This document shows positions 1 to 8,259 of a stretch of DNA of 64,000 nucleotides, piece after piece. The notes beneath the pieces are model-generated. The model had not been told where the DNA came from and ran no database searches. It saw only the letters and a program-made list of their open reading frames with translations. Positions within the stretch are counted from its first letter, which is position 1. Each line of letters opens with the position of its first letter. Both the position numbers and the translations under genes were made by a program. The DNA lies in assembly GCA_000244995.1 (NCBI GenBank), contig CM001438.1, positions 1,418,921 through 1,482,920 of the forward strand. Reading direction: 5' to 3'. Origin of the DNA: Burkholderiales bacterium JOSHI_001. GTDB taxonomy: Bacteria > Pseudomonadota > Gammaproteobacteria > Burkholderiales > Burkholderiaceae_C.

Positions 1-915
1 CTGTACGACACCAGCAAGCACGTGATGGACGGCGGCGGCAACTTCCGCGCGAACTTCGGCGTGGAACGTGAAGGGGCTTCCCTGCTGGCCGGCGACGGCT
101 CGCACAGCAAGGGCTGCGACCTGACCACCGGTTACCCGGAGTTCGACCACCTGCTGCTGAAGAAGCTGGGTTGGTGGGACGAGCTGAGCGATGACGAGAA
201 GAAGGCCGCCGAAGGCAAGAACTGGAAGACCGACCCCAGCGGCGCCATCATCAAGGTGGCCATGAAGAACCACGGCGCGCACCCCTTCGGCAATGCCAAG
301 GCGCGCGCGGTGGTCTGGAACTTCCCGGACCCCATCCCCCAGCATCGCGAACCGCTGTACAGCAACCGGTCCGACCTGGTGGCCAAGTACCCCACGCACG
401 ACGACAAGAAGGCCTTCTGGCGCCTGCCCACGCTGTACAAGACGGTGCAGGAGAAGAACAAGGACATCGGCAAGGACTACCCGCTGGTGATGACCTCTGG
501 GCGCCTGGTGGAATTTGAGGGCGGTGGTGAAGAAACCCGCTCCAACCCCTGGCTGGCCGAACTGCAGCAGGACATGTTCGTCGAACTCAACCCCAAGGCG
601 GCCAACGACCGTGGCATACGCAACGGTGACTTCGTCTGGGTGAAAACCCCCCCGATGCAGGCCCTGCCTGAATTCAAGGGCATGCGCATGAAGGCCCTGG
701 TCACCGAACGGGTGGGGCCGGAAACCGTGTTCCTGCCCTTCCACTTTTCGGGCCGCTGGGGTGGTGTGGACATGGCGCCCTACTACCCGGAAGGTGCCAT
801 GCCGGTGGTGCGTGGCGAGTCGGTCAACCTGGGCACCACCTACGGCTACGACAGCGTGACCATGATGCAGGAGACCAAGACCACGGTCTGCCAGATCGAA
901 AAAGCGACGGCCTAA
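1..915 (+). CDS. fdhA: Formate dehydrogenase catalytic (alpha) subunit, 3' part
   Basis: This is the C-terminal part of a molybdopterin-dependent formate dehydrogenase; the frame is open from the first base, so the gene begins outside the window. It would oxidise formate to CO2 at a Mo/W-bis-MGD site. About 305 residues are visible. They include the end of the catalytic region (HSKGCDL, PFGNAKARAVVWNFPDP) and a molybdopterin dinucleotide-binding C-terminal domain starting near YPLVMTSGRLVEFEGGGEE, with NPWLAELQQDMFVELNP following. The FeS subunit starts 15 bases downstream, so the two are co-transcribed. The FeS and N-terminal Tat/ferredoxin parts and the Cys/Sec active-site residue are not in the window, so the exact FDH type cannot be proved, but the beta and gamma subunits downstream support a membrane-bound respiratory enzyme. 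Confidence 0.93.
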   Translation: MYDTSKHVMDGGGNFRANFGVEREGASLLAGDGSHSKGCDLTTGYPEFDHLLLKKLGWWDELSDDEKKAAEGKNWKTDPSGAIIKVAMKNHGAHPFGNAKARAVVWNFPDPIPQHREPLYSNRSDLVAKYPTHDDKKAFWRLPTLYKTVQEKNKDIGKDYPLVMTSGRLVEFEGGGEETRSNPWLAELQQDMFVELNPKAANDRGIRNGDFVWVKTPPMQALPEFKGMRMKALVTERVGPETVFLPFHFSGRWGGVDMAPYYPEGAMPVVRGESVNLGTTYGYDSVTMMQETKTTVCQIEKATA

Positions 916-930
916 GCGCAGGAGACAACG

Positions 931-1581
931 ATGGCCCGAATGAAATTCATCTGTGACGCCGAGCGCTGCATCGAATGCAACGGCTGCGTCACCGCCTGCA
1001 AGGCTGAGCACGAGGTGCCCTGGGGCGTGAACCGCCGCCGCGTGGTCACGCTGAACGACGGCGTGCCCGGCGAGCGAAGCGTCTCGGTGGCCTGCATGCA
1101 CTGCTCGGACGCACCTTGCATGGCGGTGTGCCCGGTGGACTGCTTCTACCGCACCGACGAAGGCGTGGTGCTGCACGACAAGGATGTGTGCATCGGCTGC
1201 GGCTACTGCAGCTATGCCTGCCCCTTCGGGGCGCCGCAGTTCCCCAGCAATGGCACTTTTGGCCTGCGCGGCAAGATGGACAAGTGCACCTTCTGCGCTG
1301 GCGGCCCGGAGAAGAACACCACCGAGGCCGAATTCGAGAAGTACGGCCGCAACCGCCTGGCCGAAGGCAAGCTGCCGGCTTGCGCCGAGATGTGCAGCAC
1401 CAAGGCCCTGCTGGGCGGTGACGGCGACGTGGTGGCCGACATCTTCCGCACCCGGGTGCTCACCCGCGGCAAGGGCAGCGAGGTCTGGGGCTGGGGCACT
1501 GCCTACGGCAAACCCGCCCAGGGCGGCACGTCCCCCGCGGCGCCCGGCGCAGCGCCCAAGCAGGAGCCCAGCAAGTCATGA
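931..1581 (+). CDS. fdhB: Formate dehydrogenase iron-sulfur (beta) subunit
   Basis: This 216-residue ferredoxin-like electron-transfer subunit carries electrons from the catalytic subunit to cytochrome b. Four [4Fe-4S] cysteine groups are visible in order: CIECNGCVTAC near residue 11, CMHCSDAPCMAVC near 54, CIGCGYCSYAC near 89, and the split group CTFC (about 113) with CAEMC (about 151). The family hallmark of four cubanes in a DmsB/FdnH-like fold is therefore complete. The C-terminus is Pro/Ala/Gly-rich and has no obvious C-terminal membrane anchor, unlike E. coli FdnH. An AGGAGA-like ribosome site precedes the ATG. Its stop codon overlaps the start of the next gene (ATGA). Confidence 0.93.
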   Translation: MARMKFICDAERCIECNGCVTACKAEHEVPWGVNRRRVVTLNDGVPGERSVSVACMHCSDAPCMAVCPVDCFYRTDEGVVLHDKDVCIGCGYCSYACPFGAPQFPSNGTFGLRGKMDKCTFCAGGPEKNTTEAEFEKYGRNRLAEGKLPACAEMCSTKALLGGDGDVVADIFRTRVLTRGKGSEVWGWGTAYGKPAQGGTSPAAPGAAPKQEPSKS

Positions 1582-1802
1582 CCCGCACCTTGATGTGCCT
1601 TCTGGTGGCGGTGCTGCTGGCCGCCTGCGGTGAGAAGCCCCAGACCGCCACCGCCCGCAAGGCCGATGACAAGCCCTGGGACAGTGCCGCCACGAAGTTC
1701 GACGCTGCCGGGTTCAAGCCCGGCGACAAGGCGGCCTGGGAGCAGCAAGTGAAAAGCCGCAACCAGGGCCAGAACGAATACAGCCGCACGTCGGCGCAAT
1801 GA
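1578..1802 (+). CDS. Small lipoprotein of the formate dehydrogenase operon
   Basis: This is a 74-residue protein with a short lipoprotein signal: a hydrophobic stretch (LMCLLVAVLLAAC) ending in a lipobox with the acylated Cys at about residue 13. The mature part is hydrophilic, charged and has no motif I recognise. It is translationally coupled to both neighbours (ATGA overlap with fdhB before it; its stop overlaps an upstream in-frame ATG of the cytochrome b gene). Position suggests an envelope-side accessory or assembly factor for the dehydrogenase, but no function can be read from the sequence. Confidence 0.8.
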   Translation: MTRTLMCLLVAVLLAACGEKPQTATARKADDKPWDSAATKFDAAGFKPGDKAAWEQQVKSRNQGQNEYSRTSAQ

Positions 1803-1828
1803 GCTCGCCCGCCCGCCCAGGAGGTTGC

Positions 1829-2974
1829 ATGCAAGCACTGCCATGGATGCGCCGGGGCCTGCCCGCCCTGGCCCTGGCCTTGTCCTTGGGGTTGGCCGCG
1901 GCCAACCCGGCGCTGGCGCAGGCCGCGCCCGCGGCGTCGGCCGCGGCGGCGCCGGCCGAACCCCGTCCGGACGAGTCCAACGCCGAACGCAACAAGACCC
2001 AGCCCGGCAACAACGCGCCGTTCTGGCGCGCGGTGCGTGAATCGGGTGTGCAGCAGGGCTACACCAGCCAGGTGGGGCCAGAGCGCGGCATGCTGATCCA
2101 GCCCTTCGTTCAGTACCCTGGCTCACGCGTCACCACCGCGGGCGAAGCCTGGCGCCAGGTGCGCAACCAGTGGATCCTGCCCTATGGCGGCTCGCTGCTG
2201 CTGATCACGGTGCTGGCGCTGGCCATCTTTTATTGGCGCAAGGGAGCGCTCGGTGGCCACATTCCCGACACCGGCCGCAAGATCGAACGTTTCACGCCAT
2301 TGGAGCGCGCTGCGCACTGGACCAACGCCGGGGCCTTCCTGGCGCTGGCGGTGTCGGGCATCGTCATGGCCTTCGGCAAGTTCTTCCTGCTGCCGGTGCT
2401 GGGCGGCACGCTGTTCGGATGGCTGGCTTTTGCGCTGAAGAACCTGCACAACTTCATCGGCCCGCTGTTCGCGGTGTCGCTGGTGATCGTGCTGGTCACC
2501 TTCGTCAAGGACAACATCGCCAGTGCCGCCGATTTCGTCTGGCTCAGCCGTGCCGGCGGCATGCTGGGGGACGGCCAGGTGCCGTCGCACCGGTTCAATG
2601 CGGCTGAAAAGGGCCTGTTCTGGTGGGGTGTGTGCGTGCCCGGCCTTGTGGTGGTGGCCTCGGGCCTGATCCTGGACCAGTTGCTGCCTGGCTTGGGTTA
2701 CCTGCGCGGCGACATGCAACTGGCCCACATGTTCCACGCCGTCGCCGCGGTGGTGATGATGGTGGCCCTCACCGGCCACATCTACATGGGCACGGTGGGT
2801 GTGAAGGGCGCGCTGGAAGGCATGAAGACGGGCTGGGTCGATGAAGCCTGGGCTCAGGAACACCATGTGCTGTGGTATGACGACGTGAAGGCCGGCAAGA
2901 TTTCGGCGCATCGGTCCCGTGACGCTGCCTCGGCACGACCCGGGGTACCCGGTGCGTCGGCGGCTCAGGGTTGA
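1829..2974 (+). CDS. fdhC: Formate dehydrogenase cytochrome b (gamma) subunit
   Basis: This membrane anchor of formate dehydrogenase transfers electrons to quinone through haem b. The 381-residue form chosen here starts at an ATG preceded by AGGAGG (1819-1824). A longer in-frame start at 1799 would overlap the previous stop but would put ten residues before the signal peptide. An N-terminal signal peptide (MRRGLPALALALSLGL...ALAQ) is followed by a periplasmic Ala-rich segment, one extra membrane helix near residue 115, then the four-helix cytochrome b561-type core. Candidate haem ligands are the His of RAAHWTNAG, LKNLHNFIG and AHMFHAVAA/LTGHIYMG. The C-terminus is cytoplasmic. Confidence 0.9.
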   Translation: MQALPWMRRGLPALALALSLGLAAANPALAQAAPAASAAAAPAEPRPDESNAERNKTQPGNNAPFWRAVRESGVQQGYTSQVGPERGMLIQPFVQYPGSRVTTAGEAWRQVRNQWILPYGGSLLLITVLALAIFYWRKGALGGHIPDTGRKIERFTPLERAAHWTNAGAFLALAVSGIVMAFGKFFLLPVLGGTLFGWLAFALKNLHNFIGPLFAVSLVIVLVTFVKDNIASAADFVWLSRAGGMLGDGQVPSHRFNAAEKGLFWWGVCVPGLVVVASGLILDQLLPGLGYLRGDMQLAHMFHAVAAVVMMVALTGHIYMGTVGVKGALEGMKTGWVDEAWAQEHHVLWYDDVKAGKISAHRSRDAASARPGVPGASAAQG

Positions 2975-2993
2975 CCCCTTGCAAGGAACACTC

Positions 2994-3380
2994 ATGAAGC
3001 GATCCCTCTCCCCCACCTTGCTGCTGCTGGCGCTGACCGCCTCTTTGGCTGCGTCTGTGTCCCTGGCCAAGTTGCCCGCGCCCAGCGACGAAGCCAAGGC
3101 CAAGGCGGCCGAAGCCGCGGCCAAGACCGCGCACGGCAACAAGGTGGCCGACTTCCAACTGTGCAAGTCCATGGACCGGGTGGCTGCCACCTACCGCGAA
3201 TCGGCCAAGAAGGCCGGCAAGGAGGCCAGGCCCGCCGCCGAAACCCCGGCTTGCACCGACCCTGGCGCTTTTGTTTATGCCCCGGCGTCGGCCGCAGCAC
3301 CTGGCGCCGTGCCCGCCGCTGCGTCCCCGGCCTCGGCCGCCGCCACGGCCACGGCCGCAGCGGCGCCGGCGAAGAAGTAA
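2994..3380 (+). CDS. Small exported protein of the formate dehydrogenase operon
   Basis: This 128-residue protein of unknown function has a clear Sec signal peptide (MKRSLSPTLLLLALTASLAASVSLA), a short Lys/Ala-rich helix, a conserved-looking core (VADFQLCKSMDRVAATYR) and an Ala/Pro-rich low-complexity tail ending in two lysines. The start at 2994 is chosen because AAGGAA lies six bases upstream; the frame is open further upstream but the extension lacks signal-peptide character. Lying 19 bases after the cytochrome b gene and before fdhD, it probably acts in the periplasm with the dehydrogenase. Two cysteines in the core (LCKS and PACTD) could form a disulfide. Confidence 0.75.
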   Translation: MKRSLSPTLLLLALTASLAASVSLAKLPAPSDEAKAKAAEAAAKTAHGNKVADFQLCKSMDRVAATYRESAKKAGKEARPAAETPACTDPGAFVYAPASAAAPGAVPAAASPASAAATATAAAAPAKK

Positions 3381-3437
3381 GCCGCGGCTGCTCGGCCCCC
3401 GGCTCGTCTCGGCTTTCCTCGGCCCCAAGCGTCTGCC

Positions 3438-4343
3438 ATGTTGCCGGACCCCGCCCCCGCCATCGCCGATGCGCCGGCCATCGTGTCCGGCGCGCCCGCC
3501 TTGTCCAGCGCGAGGGTGGATCCGCTGCGCGAGATCGAGGTGGTGGACGAGTATGGCGAGCGTCGCCGCATCCACATTCCGCTGGAGCGTCCGCTCACTG
3601 TTTACGTGGACAAGCGCGAACTGGTCACCCTGATGACCCTGGGCTCGCGGCCTGAATGCTTGGTGTTGGGTTACCTGCGCAACCAGCGCCTGGTGAGCCG
3701 GGTGCAGGACGTGGCCTCGGTGCAGGTGGACTGGGAGGTGGGCGCCGCTGCGGTGCGCACCCACGGCGGCGTTCCCGACATCGAAGCCCGCACCGCCAGT
3801 CGCGTGGTCACCACCGGCTGCGGCCAGGGCACGGTGTTCGGCGATGTGCTGTCTCACGTCGATTCGGTGCGTCTGCCCGATGCGGCCAGCGCGCGCATCA
3901 GCCAAGGGGCCTTGCGCGCGCTGCTGGAGCAGGTGCGGCAGCAGGACAGCATTCACCGCCGTGCGGGGTCGGTGCACGGCTGTGCGCTGTTTCGCGGCAA
4001 CCAGATGCTGACCTTCGTCGAAGACGTGGGCCGCCACAACGCCATTGACACCATCGCCGGCTGGATGTGGATGCACGGCGTGGACGGTGCCGACAAGGTG
4101 TTCTACACCACTGGGCGCCTGACCAGCGAAATGGTGATGAAGGCGGCGCAGATGGGCGTGCCCATCGTCGTGTCGCGCAACGGCGTCACGCAGATGGGGC
4201 ATGACCTGGCCACACGCCTGGGCATGACGCTGTTTGGACGGGCCGCCAACCGCCACTTCCTCTGCTACACCGGCTTCGAGCGTTTTGACGCCGAACCCTT
4301 GCCGCCGCCTGCCCACCCGGCGGTGCGTGTGGTGGCCGGTTGA
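3438..4343 (+). CDS. fdhD: FdhD-family formate dehydrogenase accessory sulfurtransferase
   Basis: This 301-residue member of the FdhD/NarQ family matures formate dehydrogenase; the characterised E. coli protein transfers sulfur from the cysteine desulfurase IscS to the molybdenum cofactor. Family features visible are RPLTVYVDKRELVTLMTLG, RPECLVLGYL, a cysteine loop, SVHGCALF, the highly typical EDVGRHNAIDTIAGW segment and TTGRLTSEMVMKAAQMGVPIVVSRNG. An oddity: the catalytic loop reads TTGCGQGT, with one Cys (residue 128) where E. coli FdhD has a Cys-X2-Cys pair. A DUF3305 gene overlaps its stop codon, consistent with one operon. The N-terminal 25 residues are Pro/Ala-rich and may not all be translated. 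Confidence 0.9.
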   Translation: MLPDPAPAIADAPAIVSGAPALSSARVDPLREIEVVDEYGERRRIHIPLERPLTVYVDKRELVTLMTLGSRPECLVLGYLRNQRLVSRVQDVASVQVDWEVGAAAVRTHGGVPDIEARTASRVVTTGCGQGTVFGDVLSHVDSVRLPDAASARISQGALRALLEQVRQQDSIHRRAGSVHGCALFRGNQMLTFVEDVGRHNAIDTIAGWMWMHGVDGADKVFYTTGRLTSEMVMKAAQMGVPIVVSRNGVTQMGHDLATRLGMTLFGRAANRHFLCYTGFERFDAEPLPPPAHPAVRVVAG

Positions 4344-4852
4344 ACCCCGACACCGCGGCCGGCCCGCCCACCGTCCCCGCCAGGCCCAGCCTGAAGGTGG
4401 CGGTGGTCATCGAGCGCGAACACCAACCCAATCGCTGGGAAGACTGGCGCCACCGCATCGCCGAGGTGCTGCTGGACGAAGGCCAGTTCGGCACCGCCCC
4501 GCGCCCCCTGCGCGACGACGGCAAGACAGCCGCCTTTCTGCACCCGGGCTTGGACCTCACGCTCTACTCCGACGAATGCGAGGGCTACCACCTGAACCTC
4601 AGCTCCGGTGCGCCGGTATGGTTCGTGATGTGGCGTGTGGCCGAAGACGACCCGTCGCGCGCCTGGCCCGAACGGGTGACCCTGTCTTACAACGAAGCCG
4701 GCCGCCTGCTGGACGCGCAAGAGCGCGTGGACAACCTGCCGCTGCCCACCCGCGTGCGCGACTGGTTGCAGGCCTATGCCGATGCCCATTACCAGCCTGA
4801 AGTGAAGAAGCGCAAGCGCCCGGCGTCCTTCCAGGCGCCGGACCAGCGCTGA
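4340..4852 (+). CDS. DUF3305 domain protein, formate dehydrogenase-associated
   Basis: This soluble protein of 170 residues shows the DUF3305 pattern: VAVVIEREHQPNRWEDWRHRI at the start, a central LTLYSDECEGYHLNLSSGAPVWFVMWR and a final DWLQAYADAHYQPE. The proposed start is a TTG at 4340 whose last two bases are the first two of the preceding TGA, so translation would be coupled to fdhD. DUF3305 and DUF3306 genes are regularly found together between formate dehydrogenase genes and molybdoenzyme-type chaperones; their biochemical role is not known to me. The Lys/Arg-rich C-terminal tail (KKRKRPASF) is probably disordered. Confidence 0.82.
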   Translation: MNPDTAAGPPTVPARPSLKVAVVIEREHQPNRWEDWRHRIAEVLLDEGQFGTAPRPLRDDGKTAAFLHPGLDLTLYSDECEGYHLNLSSGAPVWFVMWRVAEDDPSRAWPERVTLSYNEAGRLLDAQERVDNLPLPTRVRDWLQAYADAHYQPEVKKRKRPASFQAPDQR

Positions 4853-4862
4853 AGCGCGCACC

Positions 4863-5525
4863 ATGGCCGAAGACGACTCTTTCGTTTCCCGCTGGTCGCG
4901 CCGCAAGGCCTTGGCGCGCCAGGGGCAGGCAACGGCCGAGCCGGTACTGGTGCCCGCCCCGGCGCCCACTCCCGGCCCCGGATCGATGACGGCGCCCGAA
5001 CCGGCGGCGCCGGAGCCGCAAGCGCAGGCTGCTGTTGCGCCGCCTCCGCCGCCCACCCTGGAGGACGTGGCCCTGCTGCGCAGCGACGCCCCCGACTTTT
5101 CGCGCTTCGTGGCCGGTGACGTGCAGCCCGAGGTGAAGAACGCGGCGCTCAAGAAACTGTTCACCGACCCTCACTTCAACCTGATGGACGGGCTGGACAT
5201 CTACATCGACGACTATTCCCAGCCCGACCCGTTGCCCGAAGGCATGCTGCGGCAGATGGTGCAAAGCCAGTTCCTGGGCTTGTTCCGCGACGAGGACGAA
5301 GCCGCTGCCCGCGCCGCGGCCCATCCCCTTGACGCCGCCCAAGCCCCCGCGGCGGACCCGAACACCGACCCCGATCACAATCCCGCACCGCGGCCCGACG
5401 CCGCTGAAACCCTGCCCGATGAAGACGCTGATCTGCGACTGCAACAAGACGATGGCGCTGGACGCGAAGGCGCTGCAGCGCAGCCTTTCGCTGCAGGCGA
5501 ACAGCCAGCCGGCGATCAGCGCTGA
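4863..5525 (+). CDS. DUF3306 domain protein, formate dehydrogenase-associated
   Basis: This 220-residue protein matches the DUF3306 pattern: it opens with FVSRWSRRKALARQG, then a long Pro/Ala linker (residues about 25-65), then the conserved core LLRSDAPDFSRFVAGDVQPEVKN...LFTDPHFNLMDGLDIYIDDY...GMLRQMVQSQFLGLF. The tail is acidic and low complexity. It begins 10 bases after the DUF3305 gene. Its last 107 bases overlap, in another frame, the start of the next ferredoxin gene; both frames look real here, so this is an unusually long translated overlap. Function unknown; it presumably assists dehydrogenase assembly with its DUF3305 partner. Confidence 0.82.
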   Translation: MAEDDSFVSRWSRRKALARQGQATAEPVLVPAPAPTPGPGSMTAPEPAAPEPQAQAAVAPPPPPTLEDVALLRSDAPDFSRFVAGDVQPEVKNAALKKLFTDPHFNLMDGLDIYIDDYSQPDPLPEGMLRQMVQSQFLGLFRDEDEAAARAAAHPLDAAQAPAADPNTDPDHNPAPRPDAAETLPDEDADLRLQQDDGAGREGAAAQPFAAGEQPAGDQR

Positions 5526-7614
5526 CGGTCTGGAGCAGGTTCACACCGGTTTGTGCCGGCGCGAGGCTGCCGCCTTTCAGCGCGCGCTGCACTCGGGTGA
5601 GCACCTGCTGGTGGCCTGCACCCAGGAACAGCGCCTGTTCGTCGAATTGGAACGAGAAACCGAAGGCGCCAAGCCGGCGGCAGAGCGGCCGATCCGCTTC
5701 GTCAACATCCGGGAAACCGCCGGCTGGTCCAAGGACGGCGCCCAGGCCACGGCCAAGATCGCCGCGCTGCTGGCCGCCGCACAACTGCCGGCGCCCGATC
5801 CCGTGGCCACCATCAGCTACCGCTCGGGCGGGCGATGCCTGGTCATCGGCCCAGCCGAAGCCGCGCAGGCCGCGGCCGAGCGCATGGCCGACAAACTGCA
5901 GGTCAGCCTGCTGCTGGACCGCGCCGGCGGCGCCTTGCCCCAGGTGCGCGAACACCCGGTGCACAACGGCAGGCTGACGCGCCTGAGCGGCTGGCTGGGC
6001 CACTTCCAGGTGGAGTGGGAAGCCAGCAACCCGATCGACCTGGACCTGTGCACACGCTGCAACGCCTGTGTGGACGCCTGCCCCGAAGGCGCCATCGGGC
6101 TGGACTACCAGGTGGACCTGGCAGCCTGCAAGAGCCACCGCGCCTGCGTGCGTGTGTGCGACGCGGCCGGTGCCATCGACTTCGCACGCGACCCGCAGGC
6201 CCTGGCCGAAACCTTCGACCTGGTGCTGGACCTGCGCGCCACCCCGGCCTTCAGCCAGCACCAGCCGCCGCAGGGCTACTTCCATGTGGCGCCGGGTGGC
6301 GACCACCAGCGCCGCCTGTTCGACGCGCTGCTGGCGCTGCGCGAACTGGTGGGTGAATTCGACAAGCCGCGCTTCTTTCACTACCGCGAGAAGCTGTGCG
6401 CCCACAGCCGCAACCAACGCGTTGGCTGCAGCGCCTGCATCGACGTGTGCTCGGCCAGCGCCATCCGCAGCGACGCGTCGCTCAAGGGCAAGACGGTGGG
6501 CAAGGGCGTGGGTGGCAACGCGGCCGGTGTGATCGTCGAGCCGCACCTGTGCGTGGGCTGCGGCGCCTGCAGCACGGTGTGTCCCAGCGGGGCGATGGGC
6601 TTTGTCTACCCCGGCACGGCCGACCAGGGCAAGCGGCTGCGCACCCTGCTGGCCACCTATGCTGCAGCCGGCGGGCGCGACGCCGCGCTGCTGCTGCACA
6701 GCGATGGTGCCGGTTCACGCCTGATCGACGACCTGGGCCGCGCCGCACGCACCGACAAGGCGGTGCACGGCGTGCCGGCGCGGGTCATCCCGGTGGGGCT
6801 GTGGCACACCGCCAGCGTGGGCCTGGACCTGTGGCTGATGGCCGTGGCCCAGGGCGCCTCGCAGGTGCTGGTGCTTTTGACCGACGAAGAGGCGCCCGAC
6901 TACCGCCGTGCCCTGGCCGAGCAGATGGCGCAGGGCCAGGCCCTGCTCAGCGGGCTGGGGTATGGCGAAGGCCACCTGCAGTTGCTGGAGGTGGGCGACG
7001 CGCGGGACCTGCCAGCGCTGGACGCGGCGCTGCGCTGCGCGCCCGCGCGCGGCGTGCGCCAGGCCGCCAGCGTGGTGGCGCAGGCCGACAAGCGCGCCAC
7101 GCTGGAACTGGCCATCGAACACCTGCGCGCGCAGGCGCCGCTGGCGGCGGACGCCGTCCCGCTGCCGGCGGCCGGCGCGCCTTTCGGCAGCCTGGTGGTG
7201 GACGCGAACCGATGCACCTTGTGCCTGTCCTGCGTGGGGGCTTGCCCTGCCGCTGCGTTGGCCGACAACCCGGACCGGCCGCAACTGAAGTTCATTGAGA
7301 AGAACTGCGTGCAGTGCGGTCTGTGCGCCGGCACCTGCCCCGAAAAGGCCATCACCCTGGTGCCACGCCTGTGGCTGGCCGACGAGGGCCGGGCGCGCAA
7401 GTCCGCCCGGGTGCTGCACGAGGCCGAGCCCTTCGCCTGTGTGCGCTGCGGCAAGCCCTTCGGCACGCTCAAGGCCATCGAAAACATGGCGGCCAAGCTG
7501 GCCGGCCACGCGGCTTTCCAGGGCGCGGCGGCCGACCGGTTGAAAATGTGCAACGACTGCCGCGTGATCGACCTCTACTCGAACCCGAACGAAACCCGGA
7601 TCACCGACCTGTGA
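5419..7614 (+). CDS. Multi-[4Fe-4S] ferredoxin-type protein of the formate dehydrogenase cluster
   Basis: This 731-residue iron-sulfur protein starts MKTLICDCNKTM at 5419; the open frame extends upstream but that part lies inside the DUF3306 core-to-tail region. Ferredoxin-type cysteine clusters occur in order: CTRCNACVDACPEGA near residue 212, a relaxed CKSHRACVRVC, CSACIDVCSAS, CVGCGACSTVCPSGA, CTLCLSCVGACPAAA and CVQCGLCAGTCPEKA, then two Cys pairs near the end (CVRC and CNDC). This is enough for at least four cubanes. No membrane segments or signal peptide are evident, so it is probably cytoplasmic. Its place between DUF3306 and the TorD chaperone suggests a role in electron transfer to or assembly of molybdoenzymes. 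The true partner is unknown. Confidence 0.85.
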   Translation: MKTLICDCNKTMALDAKALQRSLSLQANSQPAISADGLEQVHTGLCRREAAAFQRALHSGEHLLVACTQEQRLFVELERETEGAKPAAERPIRFVNIRETAGWSKDGAQATAKIAALLAAAQLPAPDPVATISYRSGGRCLVIGPAEAAQAAAERMADKLQVSLLLDRAGGALPQVREHPVHNGRLTRLSGWLGHFQVEWEASNPIDLDLCTRCNACVDACPEGAIGLDYQVDLAACKSHRACVRVCDAAGAIDFARDPQALAETFDLVLDLRATPAFSQHQPPQGYFHVAPGGDHQRRLFDALLALRELVGEFDKPRFFHYREKLCAHSRNQRVGCSACIDVCSASAIRSDASLKGKTVGKGVGGNAAGVIVEPHLCVGCGACSTVCPSGAMGFVYPGTADQGKRLRTLLATYAAAGGRDAALLLHSDGAGSRLIDDLGRAARTDKAVHGVPARVIPVGLWHTASVGLDLWLMAVAQGASQVLVLLTDEEAPDYRRALAEQMAQGQALLSGLGYGEGHLQLLEVGDARDLPALDAALRCAPARGVRQAASVVAQADKRATLELAIEHLRAQAPLAADAVPLPAAGAPFGSLVVDANRCTLCLSCVGACPAAALADNPDRPQLKFIEKNCVQCGLCAGTCPEKAITLVPRLWLADEGRARKSARVLHEAEPFACVRCGKPFGTLKAIENMAAKLAGHAAFQGAAADRLKMCNDCRVIDLYSNPNETRITDL

Positions 7615-7622
7615 CCCCCCCG

Positions 7623-8255
7623 ATGAGCAATGCCAACATCCGCGCGCTGGGTTTTGCCAGCATGGACGACAGCGAGGAACTGGCGCGTGCCGAACTGTAT
7701 GGCCTGCTGGCGCGGCTGTGGTTCGCGCCGCCGGACGCCGAATTGCTGAAGCAGTTTGCTGTGGCGGTGACCGAAGCGCCCGAGCCCGGCGGCCACCTGG
7801 AAGCGCCCTGGCAGGCCCTGGTGGCGGCCCTGCGTGCCAGCACGCCCGAAACGGCCGCCAAGGAGTACGACGCGCTGTTTGGCGGCGTGGGCAAGCCCGA
7901 GGTCTTCGTCTATGGGTCTTACCACCTGGCGGGCTTCCTGAACGAGCGTCCCCTGGCCGCCCTGCGCACCGACCTGACCCGGCTGGGCCTGCAGCGCGAT
8001 GCGCAGCGCGGCGAAACCGAGGACCACATTGCTTTCCTCTGCGAAGTGATGCGCTACTTGATTGCCGGCGACGACGTGGCGGTGTGCAACCTGGAGCAGC
8101 AGCGCCGCTTCTTCCGCGCGCACCTTCAAACCTGGGTTGAATCGATGTGCGATGTGGTTCAGGCCCATCCACGTGCTGTGCTGGCTCGGGAACTGGCCGC
8201 GTTCACCGCCGCCTTCGTGCAGGTGGAGACACAGGCCTTCGACATGATCGAATGA
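7623..8255 (+). CDS. TorD/DmsD-type molybdoenzyme chaperone
   Basis: This 210-residue all-helical chaperone of the TorD family binds molybdoenzyme precursors and supports cofactor insertion before export. Motifs visible are [19 protein letters not shown] near the start, [23 protein letters not shown] in the middle (the family's EYxxLF...V.PYxSxYL region) and [15 protein letters not shown]. The ATG at 7623 is chosen; a GTG at 7611 overlapping the previous stop (GTGA) would add four residues and is equally possible. Its likely client is the formate dehydrogenase alpha subunit encoded at the head of this operon. mobA follows within five bases. Confidence 0.88.
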   Translation: MSNANIRALGFASMDDSEELARAELYGLLARLWFAPPDAELLKQFAVAVTEAPEPGGHLEAPWQALVAALRASTPETAAKEYDALFGGVGKPEVFVYGSYHLAGFLNERPLAALRTDLTRLGLQRDAQRGETEDHIAFLCEVMRYLIAGDDVAVCNLEQQRRFFRAHLQTWVESMCDVVQAHPRAVLARELAAFTAAFVQVETQAFDMIE

Positions 8256-8259
8256 CGAC

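Noticed and set aside
1799-1828. Upstream ATG (1799) of the cytochrome b gene as true start
   Set aside because: It overlaps the previous stop (ATGA) but has no better support than 1829, which follows AGGAGG and begins the signal peptide properly.
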